Shown: positions 7,060 to 14,598 of the stretch, piece by piece | How the letters are laid out: each line of letters opens with the position of its first letter | How positions within the stretch are numbered: the stretch's first letter is position 1 | Source of the DNA: JBCCXL01 sp039191605 | Lineage (GTDB): Bacteria > Acidobacteriota > Thermoanaerobaculia > Multivoradales > JAHZIX01 | Reading direction: 5' to 3' | Length of the DNA: 14,736 nucleotides | Assembly: GCA_039191605.1 (NCBI GenBank) | Contig: JBCCXL010000041.1 | Coordinates: 1 to 14,736 of the forward strand | Translations under genes and position numbers: made by a program | The notes under the pieces: generated by a model | Told to the model about the DNA's origin: nothing | Databases searched by the model: none | The model's input: the letters and a program-made list of their open reading frames with translations, nothing else

Positions 7060-8574
7060 CTAGGCGGTACTCTCGATGCCTCTCGAGTCGACGGCTTCCG
7101 AGTCGACGGCTTCCGAGTCGACGGCTTCCGAGTCGACGGCTTCCGAGTCGACGGCTTCCGAGTCGACGGCTTCCGAGTCGACGGCTTCCGAGTCGACGGC
7201 CCCCGGAATCCCTGCCTGCGGAATCTCTACGCCCCGAGTCGGCGTAACCGCCGCCGGCGCGCTGACCGCCAGGAGCAAGCCGAGGAGCAGCATCAGCCCT
7301 CGATCATCCAGCACGCCGTGGTGCAGCAGGGCCCAAAGACCCAGCAGCAGCGCCACCTGCCCCCCGGCCCAGAAGCGGCGGGAAAGAAAGCAGAAGAGCA
7401 GTCCCAGCGGCAGGGCCAGCGAGGCGGCCAGACCCCCCAGCCCCCACTGCCGCCAGCTCTCCAGGTAGAAGTTGTGGGAAGCCCGGGCGAAGCCATAGCC
7501 GGCCCCGGTGCCGTGGCCGAGGATCGGCGCCTCTCCGATCTGCATCCATACCGACTGCAGCAGCGAGAAGCGCCCGGTGTCTTGACTCACCCAGCCTTGC
7601 TCACCGGTGAGCATTCCCAGGCGGGATCGGGCGGTGGGGCGATCGAACATCCCCACCCCCTGGTAGGCCGCCCATAGAGCGCCACCCACCGTCACCACCA
7701 AGACCACCACCAAAGCCAGGACGAGCCAGCGGCGGCGGCGCTTCGCCGTTGCCGTTTCTGCACGGACAGCGGCTTCCGTCGTGCGCCGCGAACGCAACAC
7801 GAGATGGGTCACCCCATAGGTCAGCAGCAGCACGACGAAGAGCAGGGCGCCGCCGCGGGAGAGGGTGGCCAGCAGAGCCAAAGCTACGCCCCCCAAGACC
7901 ACGCCATGCCCCAGCCGCAGCCGCCGGGGATCGAGCAGCGCCGCGGCGGCGGCCACCACCGCAAAGGCGGTCATGTTGGCGTTCGCCGGCAGCCCCGCGG
8001 CGCGCCCCATCTGCTTGGAGAAAGTACCCGGCTGCAGCACGTCCCAGAGAGCGGTGATCACCAGCAGCGCCAGCGCGGAGCCGAGCACCGTGCGCCATCG
8101 GCGGCGCACCGGCGGCAGAGTGCCGGCGGCCAGACCCAGCAGGCAGACGCCGAGATCGTAGATCGGCAGCAGGACGTATTTTGCACCCTCCCCCCAATAG
8201 GCCCCCGGGTGCAGGCTGAAGAGAAGCCCCAGGGCCGCGATGACGGCCAGAGGCAAGAGGCCCCAGCGGCTGCTCCACAGCGCCGTGAGCAGGGGGGAAG
8301 GACGCCGCGGGTCTTCCAGCTCCCGTCGTGCCACCGCCACCAGCAGCGGCAGGAAGAGCACCGGCAGCAGCAGGGTCGGCGGCAGCGGCAGCCAACCCCG
8401 GGAGCGCAGGAAGATGTCCGCGTTGGTGTAGAAGAGCAGAAAGGCGATCAGGAAGAGCAAGGCGAGAGCCGCTCGCAGCAGCTCCCCTCGACTCTCGGCG
8501 ACCAAGGGAAAGGCGCCAGATGAGGCACCCGTGAGCTTCGCCCCCTCGAGGCGCTCGGTCCCCTCAGCGCTCAT
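7060..8574 (-). CDS. O-antigen ligase/polymerase-type membrane protein with VDSEA repeat tail
   Basis: This 504-residue inner-membrane protein fits the Wzy_C/O-antigen ligase family, which joins or polymerises undecaprenyl-linked glycans on the periplasmic side. About ten or more hydrophobic helices are visible (for example 33-50, 63-83, 104-120, 163-178, 201-215, 224-237, 242-258, 283-302, 380-398, 404-440). Family hallmarks are TLSRGGALL (237-245) and, in the large loop, GHGTGAGYGFARASHNFYLE around 353-372 followed by WRQWGLGG. The C-terminus from about 459 carries eight VDSEA-type repeats and ends RGIESTA, an acidic tail not usual for the family. The ATG overlaps the upstream glycosyltransferase stop by four bases (ATGA), with GGGAG seven bases before it. 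Ligase versus polymerase cannot be decided from sequence. Confidence 0.85.
   Translation of the reverse strand: MSAEGTERLEGAKLTGASSGAFPLVAESRGELLRAALALLFLIAFLLFYTNADIFLRSRGWLPLPPTLLLPVLFLPLLVAVARRELEDPRRPSPLLTALWSSRWGLLPLAVIAALGLLFSLHPGAYWGEGAKYVLLPIYDLGVCLLGLAAGTLPPVRRRWRTVLGSALALLVITALWDVLQPGTFSKQMGRAAGLPANANMTAFAVVAAAAALLDPRRLRLGHGVVLGGVALALLATLSRGGALLFVVLLLTYGVTHLVLRSRRTTEAAVRAETATAKRRRRWLVLALVVVLVVTVGGALWAAYQGVGMFDRPTARSRLGMLTGEQGWVSQDTGRFSLLQSVWMQIGEAPILGHGTGAGYGFARASHNFYLESWRQWGLGGLAASLALPLGLLFCFLSRRFWAGGQVALLLGLWALLHHGVLDDRGLMLLLGLLLAVSAPAAVTPTRGVEIPQAGIPGAVDSEAVDSEAVDSEAVDSEAVDSEAVDSEAVDSEAVDSRGIESTA
7085..7200. repeat. In-frame 15-bp tandem repeat in the ligase 3' end
   Basis: Eight copies of a 15-bp unit start at 7085, 7100, 7115, 7130, 7145, 7160, 7175 and 7190 (the last partial), each with GTCGAC. 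All are identical at the DNA level, including synonymous positions, which points to recent slippage or unequal crossing-over. The unit is a multiple of three, so copy-number change keeps the frame and alters only the VDSEA tail length. Confidence 0.97.
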
Positions 8575-9824
8575 CTATCTACTCCCGCCGTCGAGGCCTG
8601 TCGGCGCACCAGGAGCTCCCCTTCCAGCAGGGCCTCCGTAGCCTCCACCGCGGCTTCCTCGGTGAACCGCTCCTCTACCCGAAGGCGTCCCTCGACTCCC
8701 CGCTGACGCAACCCCTGCCGCCCTAGCGCCAGGGCTTCCTCGAGGGCCGTTGCCAGCGCGTCGGGGCGCGAGGGAGGCACCGTCCAGCCGGTATCCCCCA
8801 CCACCCGAGCCGCGTCCCCTACCTCGGTAGTGACGCAGGGTACGCCGCAAGCCATCGCCTCTCCCAGGACGTTGGGGAAACCCTCCCCGTAGGCGGAGGG
8901 AAGACAGAGCAGATCGAGGGCACGATAGAGAGTGGGGATCTCGTCGACCTGCTGCCGCCACACCAGCCGATGACTCAGCCCGCGGGCCTCCGCCAGGGCC
9001 TCCAGATGCCGTCGCATCGACGGCGCGCCGTTACCCACCAAAACGCAGGGAGGGCATCGCGGCAGAGCGCTGAGGGCGTCGAAGAGGTTGGCGTGATCTT
9101 TCATCGGATGCAGCCGAGCCACCACTCCGAGGAGCACCTCGTCCTCCTCCGCTCCCGCCTCCTCGAGCAGCTGGCGACGCAGCGCTGCAACGTCCACCGG
9201 AACTTCTGGGGCAACTTCTGAGGTGATTTCGGAAGGGGCCTCCGCCGCTTCTGCACCGGAGGCCTGCCCCTCGGCGGGGCAGAAGCGGGCAATATCGATC
9301 CCGTTGGGCACTACGGCCCAGCTGCGGGGGGCGAAGCCCCGCTGGCGGTGCACGGCGAGGCCGGCATGGGAATTGGTGATCACCAGGGACAGCCGTCGGG
9401 AGGCCCAAGCGCCGAGGCGAAAGAAGGGTTTTTCCTTCAGTCCTAGACGCACGTCCGAGGCCCGAAGGCCCCAGACCAGCGGAGGGCGCTCTCCTCTTTG
9501 GGTGGACCAGAAGGCTAGCAGATTCCCGACGTATAAAAAGCTGTACACCAGCTCGAAGGCGCCGGCCTCTAGATGGCGGCGTAGCCGCCCCGGGGCCCGC
9601 AGCCGCTGCGCCAGGGCGTGGAGGGGAGAGCCACCGCGGCGGTCAAAGAGAGCCTCGAGAGTGACCGCCCCCTCTGCCTCCAGCCGGCTCCAATGGCGTC
9701 CACCGGGAAAGAGGGTGAAGAGGGTCACCCGATGCCCTCGGCGCACCAGCCCCCGCGCCAGCATCGCCAGCTGTCTCTCCGCTCCTCCGTCGCCCAGATA
9801 GCCGACGAAGAGCGCCAGCTTCAC
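8571..9824 (-). CDS. GT4-family glycosyltransferase
   Basis: The 417-residue protein is a cytoplasmic GT-B retaining glycosyltransferase that moves a sugar from a nucleotide donor to a glycan or lipid carrier. The N-terminal GDGGAERQLAMLARGL (11-26) is the acceptor-side glycine loop of the family. PNGIDIARF (173-181) marks the domain linker, GVVARLHPMKDH (233-244) the start of the donor domain, and E314-GFPNVLG-E322 the EX7E donor-binding motif. Residues about 184-212 are a low-complexity Ala/Glu/Val/Pro insert not found in the plus-strand paralogue. The start is GTG at 9824, overlapping the methyltransferase stop by four bases (GTGA), with GGAGG seven bases upstream. It lies between the methyltransferase and ligase genes in a coupled operon. 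Sugar specificity is not readable. Confidence 0.9.
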   Translation of the reverse strand: MKLALFVGYLGDGGAERQLAMLARGLVRRGHRVTLFTLFPGGRHWSRLEAEGAVTLEALFDRRGGSPLHALAQRLRAPGRLRRHLEAGAFELVYSFLYVGNLLAFWSTQRGERPPLVWGLRASDVRLGLKEKPFFRLGAWASRRLSLVITNSHAGLAVHRQRGFAPRSWAVVPNGIDIARFCPAEGQASGAEAAEAPSEITSEVAPEVPVDVAALRRQLLEEAGAEEDEVLLGVVARLHPMKDHANLFDALSALPRCPPCVLVGNGAPSMRRHLEALAEARGLSHRLVWRQQVDEIPTLYRALDLLCLPSAYGEGFPNVLGEAMACGVPCVTTEVGDAARVVGDTGWTVPPSRPDALATALEEALALGRQGLRQRGVEGRLRVEERFTEEAAVEATEALLEGELLVRRQASTAGVDR

Positions 9825-10789
9825 CGCCCCGCCTCCGCGACTCCGGCTTCGCCGCTCCCGCCCTCGGCCCGCTGAAAAAGGAATTCATTGCAGCCGTGGC
9901 GGCCGCCGCAGGTGCTGAGCCCCCGCAGCTCGTAGCCTCGGCGGCGAAAGAACTCGAAGATCTCTTCTGGCTTCGCCGCCTCGAAGGGCCAGCCTCCCAC
10001 CCAATCCTTGACGTCATGCCAGTGGTTCATGCCGCGCTTGCCGGCGCGGCTATGGCGGTCGAAGGGGTTCTTGCCCCGCAGGCTGTCGAAGACCGCCATG
10101 GCGCTGCTGGTGAACAGGAACCAGCCCACCGCCAGGACCCAGGAGAGGGGCTTCGGACCGCGGTTGTAGAGACGCTTGACCCGCTTCCACACTGGCGTCC
10201 ACACCGGCTGCTGGTTGTAGATGGCGATGCACAGGCTGCCCTCCGGAGCCACCCTCGCGCCGGCGCCGTCCAGCGCCCGCCACATCTCCCCGGTGTGGTG
10301 CAGCACGCCCCAGGAGTAGACCAGGTCGAAGGTGCCCAGGGACTCCAGGTAGCTCTCGTCGAGCACGCTGCCGCGCTCCACCCGCCACGGCCCTTCCGGC
10401 TCCGCACCGTCGCCGTGGACTCCCTGTGCGCCGGCGTTGCGCAGCTCCTCGGGGGCATCTTCCGGAGCGAAGCGCCGCCGCAGCTCGCGGGTGCAGGCGA
10501 CGGAATCGGCGTCGTAGTCGAAGGAGGTCACCCGCGCCCCCAAACGGCGGGCAGCGAGACTGAACAGACCACTGCCGCAGCCGATGTCCAGCAGCTCCAG
10601 GCCGTCCAGCCGCTGGCGGCCCAGCAGGCGCACCATGGAGTCCTCCGCCGCCTTCACCCGCTCTTCGTCCACCCGCTCCAGGAAGGCGCGCCAGTTGCGG
10701 CCGAAGGCGAAGCGGGCTTCCGAGGGCGCTCCGTGCTGCTTACCGTGTCCGGAGCTGCCTTGCTCACCAATGTTTTGTCTGCCCGTCAT
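9821..10789 (-). CDS. Class I SAM-dependent methyltransferase
   Basis: This 322-residue protein has the SAM-binding motif LLDIGCGSG at 66-74, the acidic strand-2 end VTSFDYDADSV (88-97), and FDLVYSWGVLHHT (154-166) as the motif IV/post-IV region. The segment MNHWHDVKDWVGGWPFE-x-A-x-PEEI (254-277) and the end GC-NEFLF (299-305) match methyltransferases I know from surface-polysaccharide clusters. It probably O-methylates a sugar or lipid-linked intermediate in the cytoplasm; the hydrophobic stretch at about 215-234 could associate with the membrane. The start at 10789 is fixed by TGATG, a one-base overlap with the upstream stop, and by GGAGG seven bases before. A longer open frame runs upstream to 11977, but it lies across the propeller gene in another frame and is rejected. 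Confidence 0.88.
   Translation of the reverse strand: MTGRQNIGEQGSSGHGKQHGAPSEARFAFGRNWRAFLERVDEERVKAAEDSMVRLLGRQRLDGLELLDIGCGSGLFSLAARRLGARVTSFDYDADSVACTRELRRRFAPEDAPEELRNAGAQGVHGDGAEPEGPWRVERGSVLDESYLESLGTFDLVYSWGVLHHTGEMWRALDGAGARVAPEGSLCIAIYNQQPVWTPVWKRVKRLYNRGPKPLSWVLAVGWFLFTSSAMAVFDSLRGKNPFDRHSRAGKRGMNHWHDVKDWVGGWPFEAAKPEEIFEFFRRRGYELRGLSTCGGRHGCNEFLFQRAEGGSGEAGVAEAGR
9832..9836 (-). promoter_or_regulatory. Ribosome binding site for the GTG start at 9824
   Basis: GGAGG on the minus strand lies seven bases before the GTG, within the end of the methyltransferase gene. It decides this GTG start, since no ATG is suitably placed. Confidence 0.7.
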
Positions 10790-11910
10790 CAGGTCCCCTC
10801 CCGATCCGCGACTGGAGCCACGTCGTCGATGCCTTCTCCGTGAATCGAGAAGAGAGCGTTCAGGCCGTGCTCCTCGAGATTCATCTCCCACAGCAGCCGC
10901 GCCTGCTGAAGATCGTAGAGGGCGACTCGGGTCGGCAGGTCCCCGGAGGTGGGCCGCTGACCGAAGCGATGCTTGACCCAGCGCAGATTCTGCCGCAGCA
11001 CGCTGGGACGCAGGCGGGAGAAGCCCACCAGGGCGTGGCGTTCGTCCAGCGGCAGAATCCCCCGGCACCAGCCGAGGGCGCGGCGGCCGTCGCCGAGGGT
11101 GTTGAGGTCGAGGATGCTCTCTACTCTCGCCTCGCCGGCCGTCACCCGGGAAATCACCACCCGGCCGTCCACCGTGGTGTGGAAGACCCGATCCCCCCGC
11201 ACCACGCCATCGTGGGGCCGCTCGACGGCGATCTCCAGCCGGCGGGCAGGGTCGGCGAGGCTCAGGGCATCCCGCTGCTCGAAGCGGGTGACCCAGGTTT
11301 CCTCCCCCACCCGGAAGACGTAGTTGGGATGGCTGTGGTGAGGCTTGGTGGTGGCCACGCGGCGATAGTCCACGGCGCGATCGAAGCGCTCCCAGGGGTC
11401 TTCCCCCGGCAGAGCGCTCCAGGTCTCCAGCACCTCTCCCTCGAGGTTCACCTCCGCCACCAGGTCGAGCCCGGTATTCGCCAGCAGCATTCGATCCGCC
11501 GCCGTCGGCAGCACATGATGGAGGTCGTTGAAAAGGGGCAAAGAGACATAGGCCTCCCGCTCCCACGGCCCCTGCCCACGGCCCCGCATCACCAGCACCT
11601 CCGTCTGGGTGCAGAGATAGAGGCGATCCCCCACCCGGCAGCCGGCCTTGAAGACGAAGGAAGGCTTGTGCTCCGGACAGGCCTCCGGCGGGCTCTCGTG
11701 GCGCACCACCGCCTCCGCCCGACCGCTGGCGGGGTCCACCCACAGCACCCTCGCCTCCCGATAGTGATGCCACTCGTCGGTGAAGTGAGAGTCCGAGCGC
11801 TGGCGCCCGCCGACGACGTAGAGCGTCGGCAGCGCCACCGGTAGCTCGGAAGGCAGCTTGGTCGTCAGCCCAGAAGGCTGCTGCTCGGTAGGCGAGTTGG
11901 GAGAGGGCAT
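10789..11910 (-). CDS. Beta-propeller-like protein of the polysaccharide operon
   Basis: The 373-residue product, first gene of the operon, has repeated short beta-strand segments (TLYVVGGRQRSD, RVGDRLYLCTQTEVLV, DRMLLANTGLDLVAEV, VFRVGEETWVTRFEQRD, RVFHTTVDGRVVISRV, RHALVGFSRLRPSVL), each blade-like, which suggests a six- or seven-bladed propeller. HSHPNYVF and VTRFEQRDALSL recall TIGR03032/DUF4915-type proteins, but I cannot assign the family firmly. No signal peptide is visible. The start is uncertain: ATG at 11910 is chosen because coding character begins there, yet it has no Shine-Dalgarno; the frame extends to 12156 through sequence that looks non-coding. It ends one base into the methyltransferase start (TGATG). 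Its role in glycan synthesis is unknown. Confidence 0.7.
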   Translation of the reverse strand: MPSPNSPTEQQPSGLTTKLPSELPVALPTLYVVGGRQRSDSHFTDEWHHYREARVLWVDPASGRAEAVVRHESPPEACPEHKPSFVFKAGCRVGDRLYLCTQTEVLVMRGRGQGPWEREAYVSLPLFNDLHHVLPTAADRMLLANTGLDLVAEVNLEGEVLETWSALPGEDPWERFDRAVDYRRVATTKPHHSHPNYVFRVGEETWVTRFEQRDALSLADPARRLEIAVERPHDGVVRGDRVFHTTVDGRVVISRVTAGEARVESILDLNTLGDGRRALGWCRGILPLDERHALVGFSRLRPSVLRQNLRWVKHRFGQRPTSGDLPTRVALYDLQQARLLWEMNLEEHGLNALFSIHGEGIDDVAPVADREGT

Positions 11911-12225
11911 CGACAGGCTGAAAAGTAGGTTCGGGAAGTGGGGAGCGAGAACTGAAGACCAAGAACCGAGAACCCAAGGTGTCTCAGGGAACGGAGTCTT
12001 CTCTTTGTCGCTGAATTGGGGGTGGAAGAGAGGTCGGGACCAGGGTGTAACGTACAATACGCGGCGATCTTGCGACCGCGTCGAAGAATGCTCTAATCGG
12101 TGAAGGGGCACCCTGCCCGCGGCGTCGAGTCTCGCCCATTTCCTCTTCTGGAACAAGCAATTCGCCCGCCCAGTAATTCACCCACCAAACAATTCGCTCG
12201 AGCTACCGCCGAGGGCCCTCCCCGA
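11911..12225. promoter_or_regulatory. Divergent intergenic region of the polysaccharide locus
   Basis: About 315 bases separate the starts of the minus-strand operon and the plus-strand glycosyltransferase and should hold both promoters. It is lower in GC than its surroundings near 11930-12060. A TACAAT (12053-12058) could be a plus-strand -10 box, but no -35 at the right distance is seen. AGAAC-type short repeats occur near 11948-11980. Three 16-bp-spaced AATTC copies occur at 12159, 12175 and 12191. Confidence 0.45.
12159..12206. repeat. Three degenerate 16-bp direct repeats before the plus-strand GT4
   Basis: AATTCGCCCGCC (12159), AATTCACCCACC (12175) and AATTCGCTCGAG (12191) start at exact 16-base intervals, 20-67 bases before the start codon of the downstream glycosyltransferase. 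They could be regulator sites in the leader or remnants of a short tandem duplication. Confidence 0.6.
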
Positions 12226-13383
12226 ATGGATCGACCCCGCGTTCTACACGTCATCAACGGCCTCGCCTCCGGAGGCACTGAGCTCACGCTGCTCAAGCTG
12301 CTGCGGGCCGGCCTCGCCGATCGATTCGACAGCCGGGTGATCTCGCTGCGCTCCAAGGGCTGGGTGGGAGAGGCCATCGAGAGCGCCGGGGTGCCGGTGC
12401 AAACCTTGGGGATGTCTTCTTCCTTCTCGCTGCCCTTCGCCCGCTCCGTGCTGCAGCTCATCGGTCGCACGTACCAGCCGGATCTGGTGCAGGGATGGCT
12501 CTACCAGGGCAACCTCGCCGCCCTCGCCGTCGCCAGCGGCTGCCAGCAGACCACCGGCAAGCGCCCGCCGGTGCTGTGGGGCGTGCGCCAGACGCCAGCC
12601 CCGGAGCTGCGCCGGGTGCCCTGGGGGCAGCGACTCATTCTGCGCTGGAGTGGCTACCGAGCCTCCAGGGTGCAGGGGGTGATCTACAACTCCGAGGCCA
12701 GCCGGCGACGCCATCGCGAGCTCGGCTTCGATGCCGCCGCCAGCGACCACGTGCTGCCCAACGGCTTCGACCTGGAGCGCTTTCGGTCCGACCCCCAGGC
12801 TCGCCAGCGCATTCGGGATGAGCTCGGCCTCGGCCCCGGCTCCGTCCTCATCGGCGCTTTCGGCCGGCTCCACGAAGACAAGGACCTCCCCAACTTCCTC
12901 TCCGCCGCCGCTCTTCTCGCCCCCCAGGCCCCGGAAGCCGTCTTCGTCCTCGCCGGCCGCGGCGTCGTTCCCGGCGCCCGCACTCTTGGCGCCGCCCGGC
13001 GCCCGCCCCTCCCCGGACGGGTGCGACTCCTCGGCGAGCGCCAGGACATGCCCGCCCTCCACGCCGCCCTCGACATCCTCGCCCTTCCCTCCGCCGCCGA
13101 GAGCTTCCCCAACGTCCTCGGCGAAGCCATGGCTAGCGCCGTCCCCGCCGTCGCTACCGACGTCGGCGACTGTGCGGAGGTGCTCCGCGATCCCGCTCGC
13201 ATCGTCCCGCCGAAAGACCCTCAAGCCCTCGCCGACGCGCTGCTGCCTCTGATTCGAGACCACAAGCTGCGCCAGCGCCTCGGCCGGGAAGGCCGAGAGC
13301 GGGCGGAGCAGGAGTATTCGCTGCAGGTGGCGGTGGAGCGCTTCGCGGCGCTCTACGAGGAACGAATGAACGACGACAGCTAA
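12226..13383 (+). CDS. GT4-family glycosyltransferase (divergent)
   Basis: The 385-residue GT-B glycosyltransferase starts MDRPRVLHVINGLASGGTE, the usual GT4 N-terminal strand and glycine loop. ARLP-like donor-domain entry is GAFGRLHEDKDLPNFL; the linker is PNGFDLERF; the EX7E motif is E292-SFPNVLG-E300, followed by VATDVGDCAEVL. It is related to the minus-strand GT4 but lacks that protein's low-complexity insert. The ATG at 12226 is chosen because the family homology begins there; an in-frame ATG at 12100 would add 42 residues without family character. A clear Shine-Dalgarno is missing. It is transcribed away from the four-gene operon and converges with the small membrane-protein gene 37 bases after its stop. 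Likely partner in the same glycan pathway. Confidence 0.9.
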   Translation: MDRPRVLHVINGLASGGTELTLLKLLRAGLADRFDSRVISLRSKGWVGEAIESAGVPVQTLGMSSSFSLPFARSVLQLIGRTYQPDLVQGWLYQGNLAALAVASGCQQTTGKRPPVLWGVRQTPAPELRRVPWGQRLILRWSGYRASRVQGVIYNSEASRRRHRELGFDAAASDHVLPNGFDLERFRSDPQARQRIRDELGLGPGSVLIGAFGRLHEDKDLPNFLSAAALLAPQAPEAVFVLAGRGVVPGARTLGAARRPPLPGRVRLLGERQDMPALHAALDILALPSAAESFPNVLGEAMASAVPAVATDVGDCAEVLRDPARIVPPKDPQALADALLPLIRDHKLRQRLGREGRERAEQEYSLQVAVERFAALYEERMNDDS

Positions 13384-13419
13384 GTGAACCCAGCGGACGG
13401 CGCTCGCTCCACCGAAACG

Positions 13420-13647
13420 TCAGAAGATTGAGCGACCGTTGATCCCGGCGTAGAGGGCGATGGCGCCGAAGCCGAAGGGGATCAGGGTGTAGCTGATGAA
13501 GTGCACCACGTGTCCCGCGGTCTCCCCCCAGGTCTCCTTCATCCGATCCAGCTTGCCGAAGGATCCCGGGGAGCGCTGCCGAAGAACCGCAGTGTAGAGG
13601 GCGTAGAGAATCGCCGCCGCGCCGAGGCCGACATTGAGCCAATCCAT
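13420..13647 (-). CDS. Small two-helix membrane protein
   Basis: This 75-residue protein has two hydrophobic helices, about 5-22 and 47-68, joined by a charged loop with FGKLDRMKETWGETAG (30-45). I recall short conserved proteins with such a W-G-x-x-AG loop, but no function. GGAG lies seven bases before the ATG, which supports a real gene despite the size. Both termini are predicted on the same side of the membrane. It is convergent with the plus-strand glycosyltransferase and downstream of the DUF4920 gene by 140 bases. Confidence 0.7.
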   Translation of the reverse strand: MDWLNVGLGAAAILYALYTAVLRQRSPGSFGKLDRMKETWGETAGHVVHFISYTLIPFGFGAIALYAGINGRSIF

Positions 13648-13722
13648 CAGATTTCTCCAAGAAGAAAGATCAGAGAATCACAGCGGCACAACAGAGGAGC
13701 ATCAGACACAGGTGAAGTGATC

Positions 13723-13752
13723 TCGAGGCCGATCCCAGATCGGAAGCCTCGA
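13723..13752. terminator. Hairpin after the DUF4920 gene
   Basis: TCGAGGC-CGATC, loop CCA, GATCG-GAA-GCCTCGA forms a 12-bp stem with one three-base bulge. It lies 36 bases after the DUF4920 stop on the minus strand and 76 bases before the next gene. No U-tract follows in either direction, so it may be a terminator of atypical form or a leader structure. Confidence 0.4.
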
Positions 13753-13787
13753 TAGAAGAAGCAATTCAGCGAGAGCCAGCGCCAGCC

Positions 13788-14339
13788 TTATTCGCCGATC
13801 TCAGCTCCGCTACCCGCAATCTGCACGATGCGGTAAGGGCCCTCGCCGACGGTGCTCTCGTCGAAGGTCTCGCCTCGTTCTTCGGCGAGATGGGCGAGCC
13901 ATCCCGTGTAGCGCTCACGGTCGAGATCGAGAACATTCACCGTCCCCTGAGCGACGGCGTGGGAGCCGACGGCGGAGCCGGGGAAGATGATGACGTCATC
14001 CTCTACCTTGATTCGCACCGCGGCCTCACCTTCCCGAAGGCTCATCCAGCAGCCCTTCTTCGGGCAGACGTCGGTAACCTCGCCCTCCACCCGCACGGTG
14101 CGGCCTTCCCAGGCGTCGGGATCCGCCAGCACCTCGGCGATGGCGGTCTTCTCCTCCACCGTCACCCCGTCCCCATAGACCGCCGCTTCAGCCTTCCCCT
14201 CTTCCCCGGCCGCCGCACCGAGGCTCCACAGCATCAGGAGCATCAGCGTTCCGAGCAGCAGAATCATCCGCCATGGCGGCTCCGGAGCCTCGAGAACACG
14301 AGCAACGGGGCGAGGACGACGAAGGCGACGCTGGGGCAT
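13788..14339 (-). CDS. DUF4920 domain protein, exported or membrane-anchored
   Basis: The 183-residue protein has an Arg-rich N-terminus (MPQRRLRRPRPVAR), a hydrophobic segment at about 25-44 ending GAAAG, and then a DUF4920 domain of about 125 residues. The domain landmarks are VYGDGVTVEEKTAIAEVL (54-71), the strand TVRVEGEVTDVCPKKGCWM (81-99) with cysteines C92 and C97, and AVRIKVEDDVIIFPGSAVG. The CPKKGCW pair is strongly conserved in this family and might bind a metal or form a disulfide in the periplasm; the function is not known. GGAG lies eight bases before the ATG at 14339, which supports that start over the internal ATG at residue 25, though the latter would give a more normal signal peptide. 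Confidence 0.85.
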   Translation of the reverse strand: MPQRRLRRPRPVARVLEAPEPPWRMILLLGTLMLLMLWSLGAAAGEEGKAEAAVYGDGVTVEEKTAIAEVLADPDAWEGRTVRVEGEVTDVCPKKGCWMSLREGEAAVRIKVEDDVIIFPGSAVGSHAVAQGTVNVLDLDRERYTGWLAHLAEERGETFDESTVGEGPYRIVQIAGSGAEIGE

Positions 14340-14598
14340 GGATTGGTCTCCTGCGGATGAGAAACGAGCTGTTTCACCGAACCTAACACAACCTACGCGG
14401 TGCTCCGACGGCGAACGCGAAAGAGTCCAGGGGCCCTCGGAAGATCACTGGGGCTTTCCTCGCAGGATTGCTGCTGCACTGCCCTGGCCCGAAGCTGGTC
14501 CCCGAGAGGAGTTGCAGTGTCGCCTGAGGCTCCAGATGCTCCTGCGCTTTGGGCTTTCGGGGTTCGGTTCGCTCGGTGGCAGACGGGATAGCTCAACA
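14340..14598. other. Non-coding stretch before the right array
   Basis: No convincing gene is seen here. Just upstream of the DUF4920 gene, AACCTA occurs twice at exactly 10-base spacing (14380-14385 and 14390-14395), read as TAGGTT on the coding strand. The rest has no recognisable RNA gene or element remnant. It may be the flank of the repeat array. Confidence 0.4.

Noticed and set aside
6955..7677. Plus-strand frame with VDGFR repeats
   Set aside because: It is the shadow of the VDSEA repeat; a 15-bp unit leaves all frames open. The rest is Gln/Pro-rich and unlike any protein.
9821..11977. 718-residue open frame fusing the methyltransferase to an upstream region
   Set aside because: Only the last 322 residues look like a protein. 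The upstream part is Arg/Pro/Gly/Ser-rich, lies in another frame of the propeller gene, and TGATG plus GGAGG mark the start at 10789.
11911..12156. N-terminal extension of the propeller protein to 12156
   Set aside because: The 82 extra residues have no domain or signal-peptide character, lie in the divergent promoter region and have no clear ribosome binding site.
12100..12225. N-terminal extension of the plus-strand GT4 to 12100
   Set aside because: The GT4 fold begins at MDRPRVLHVI; the 42 added residues cross the 16-bp direct repeats and look non-coding.
13384..13419. Bidirectional terminator between the convergent genes
   Set aside because: The 36-base gap shows no clear stem-loop or T-tract.
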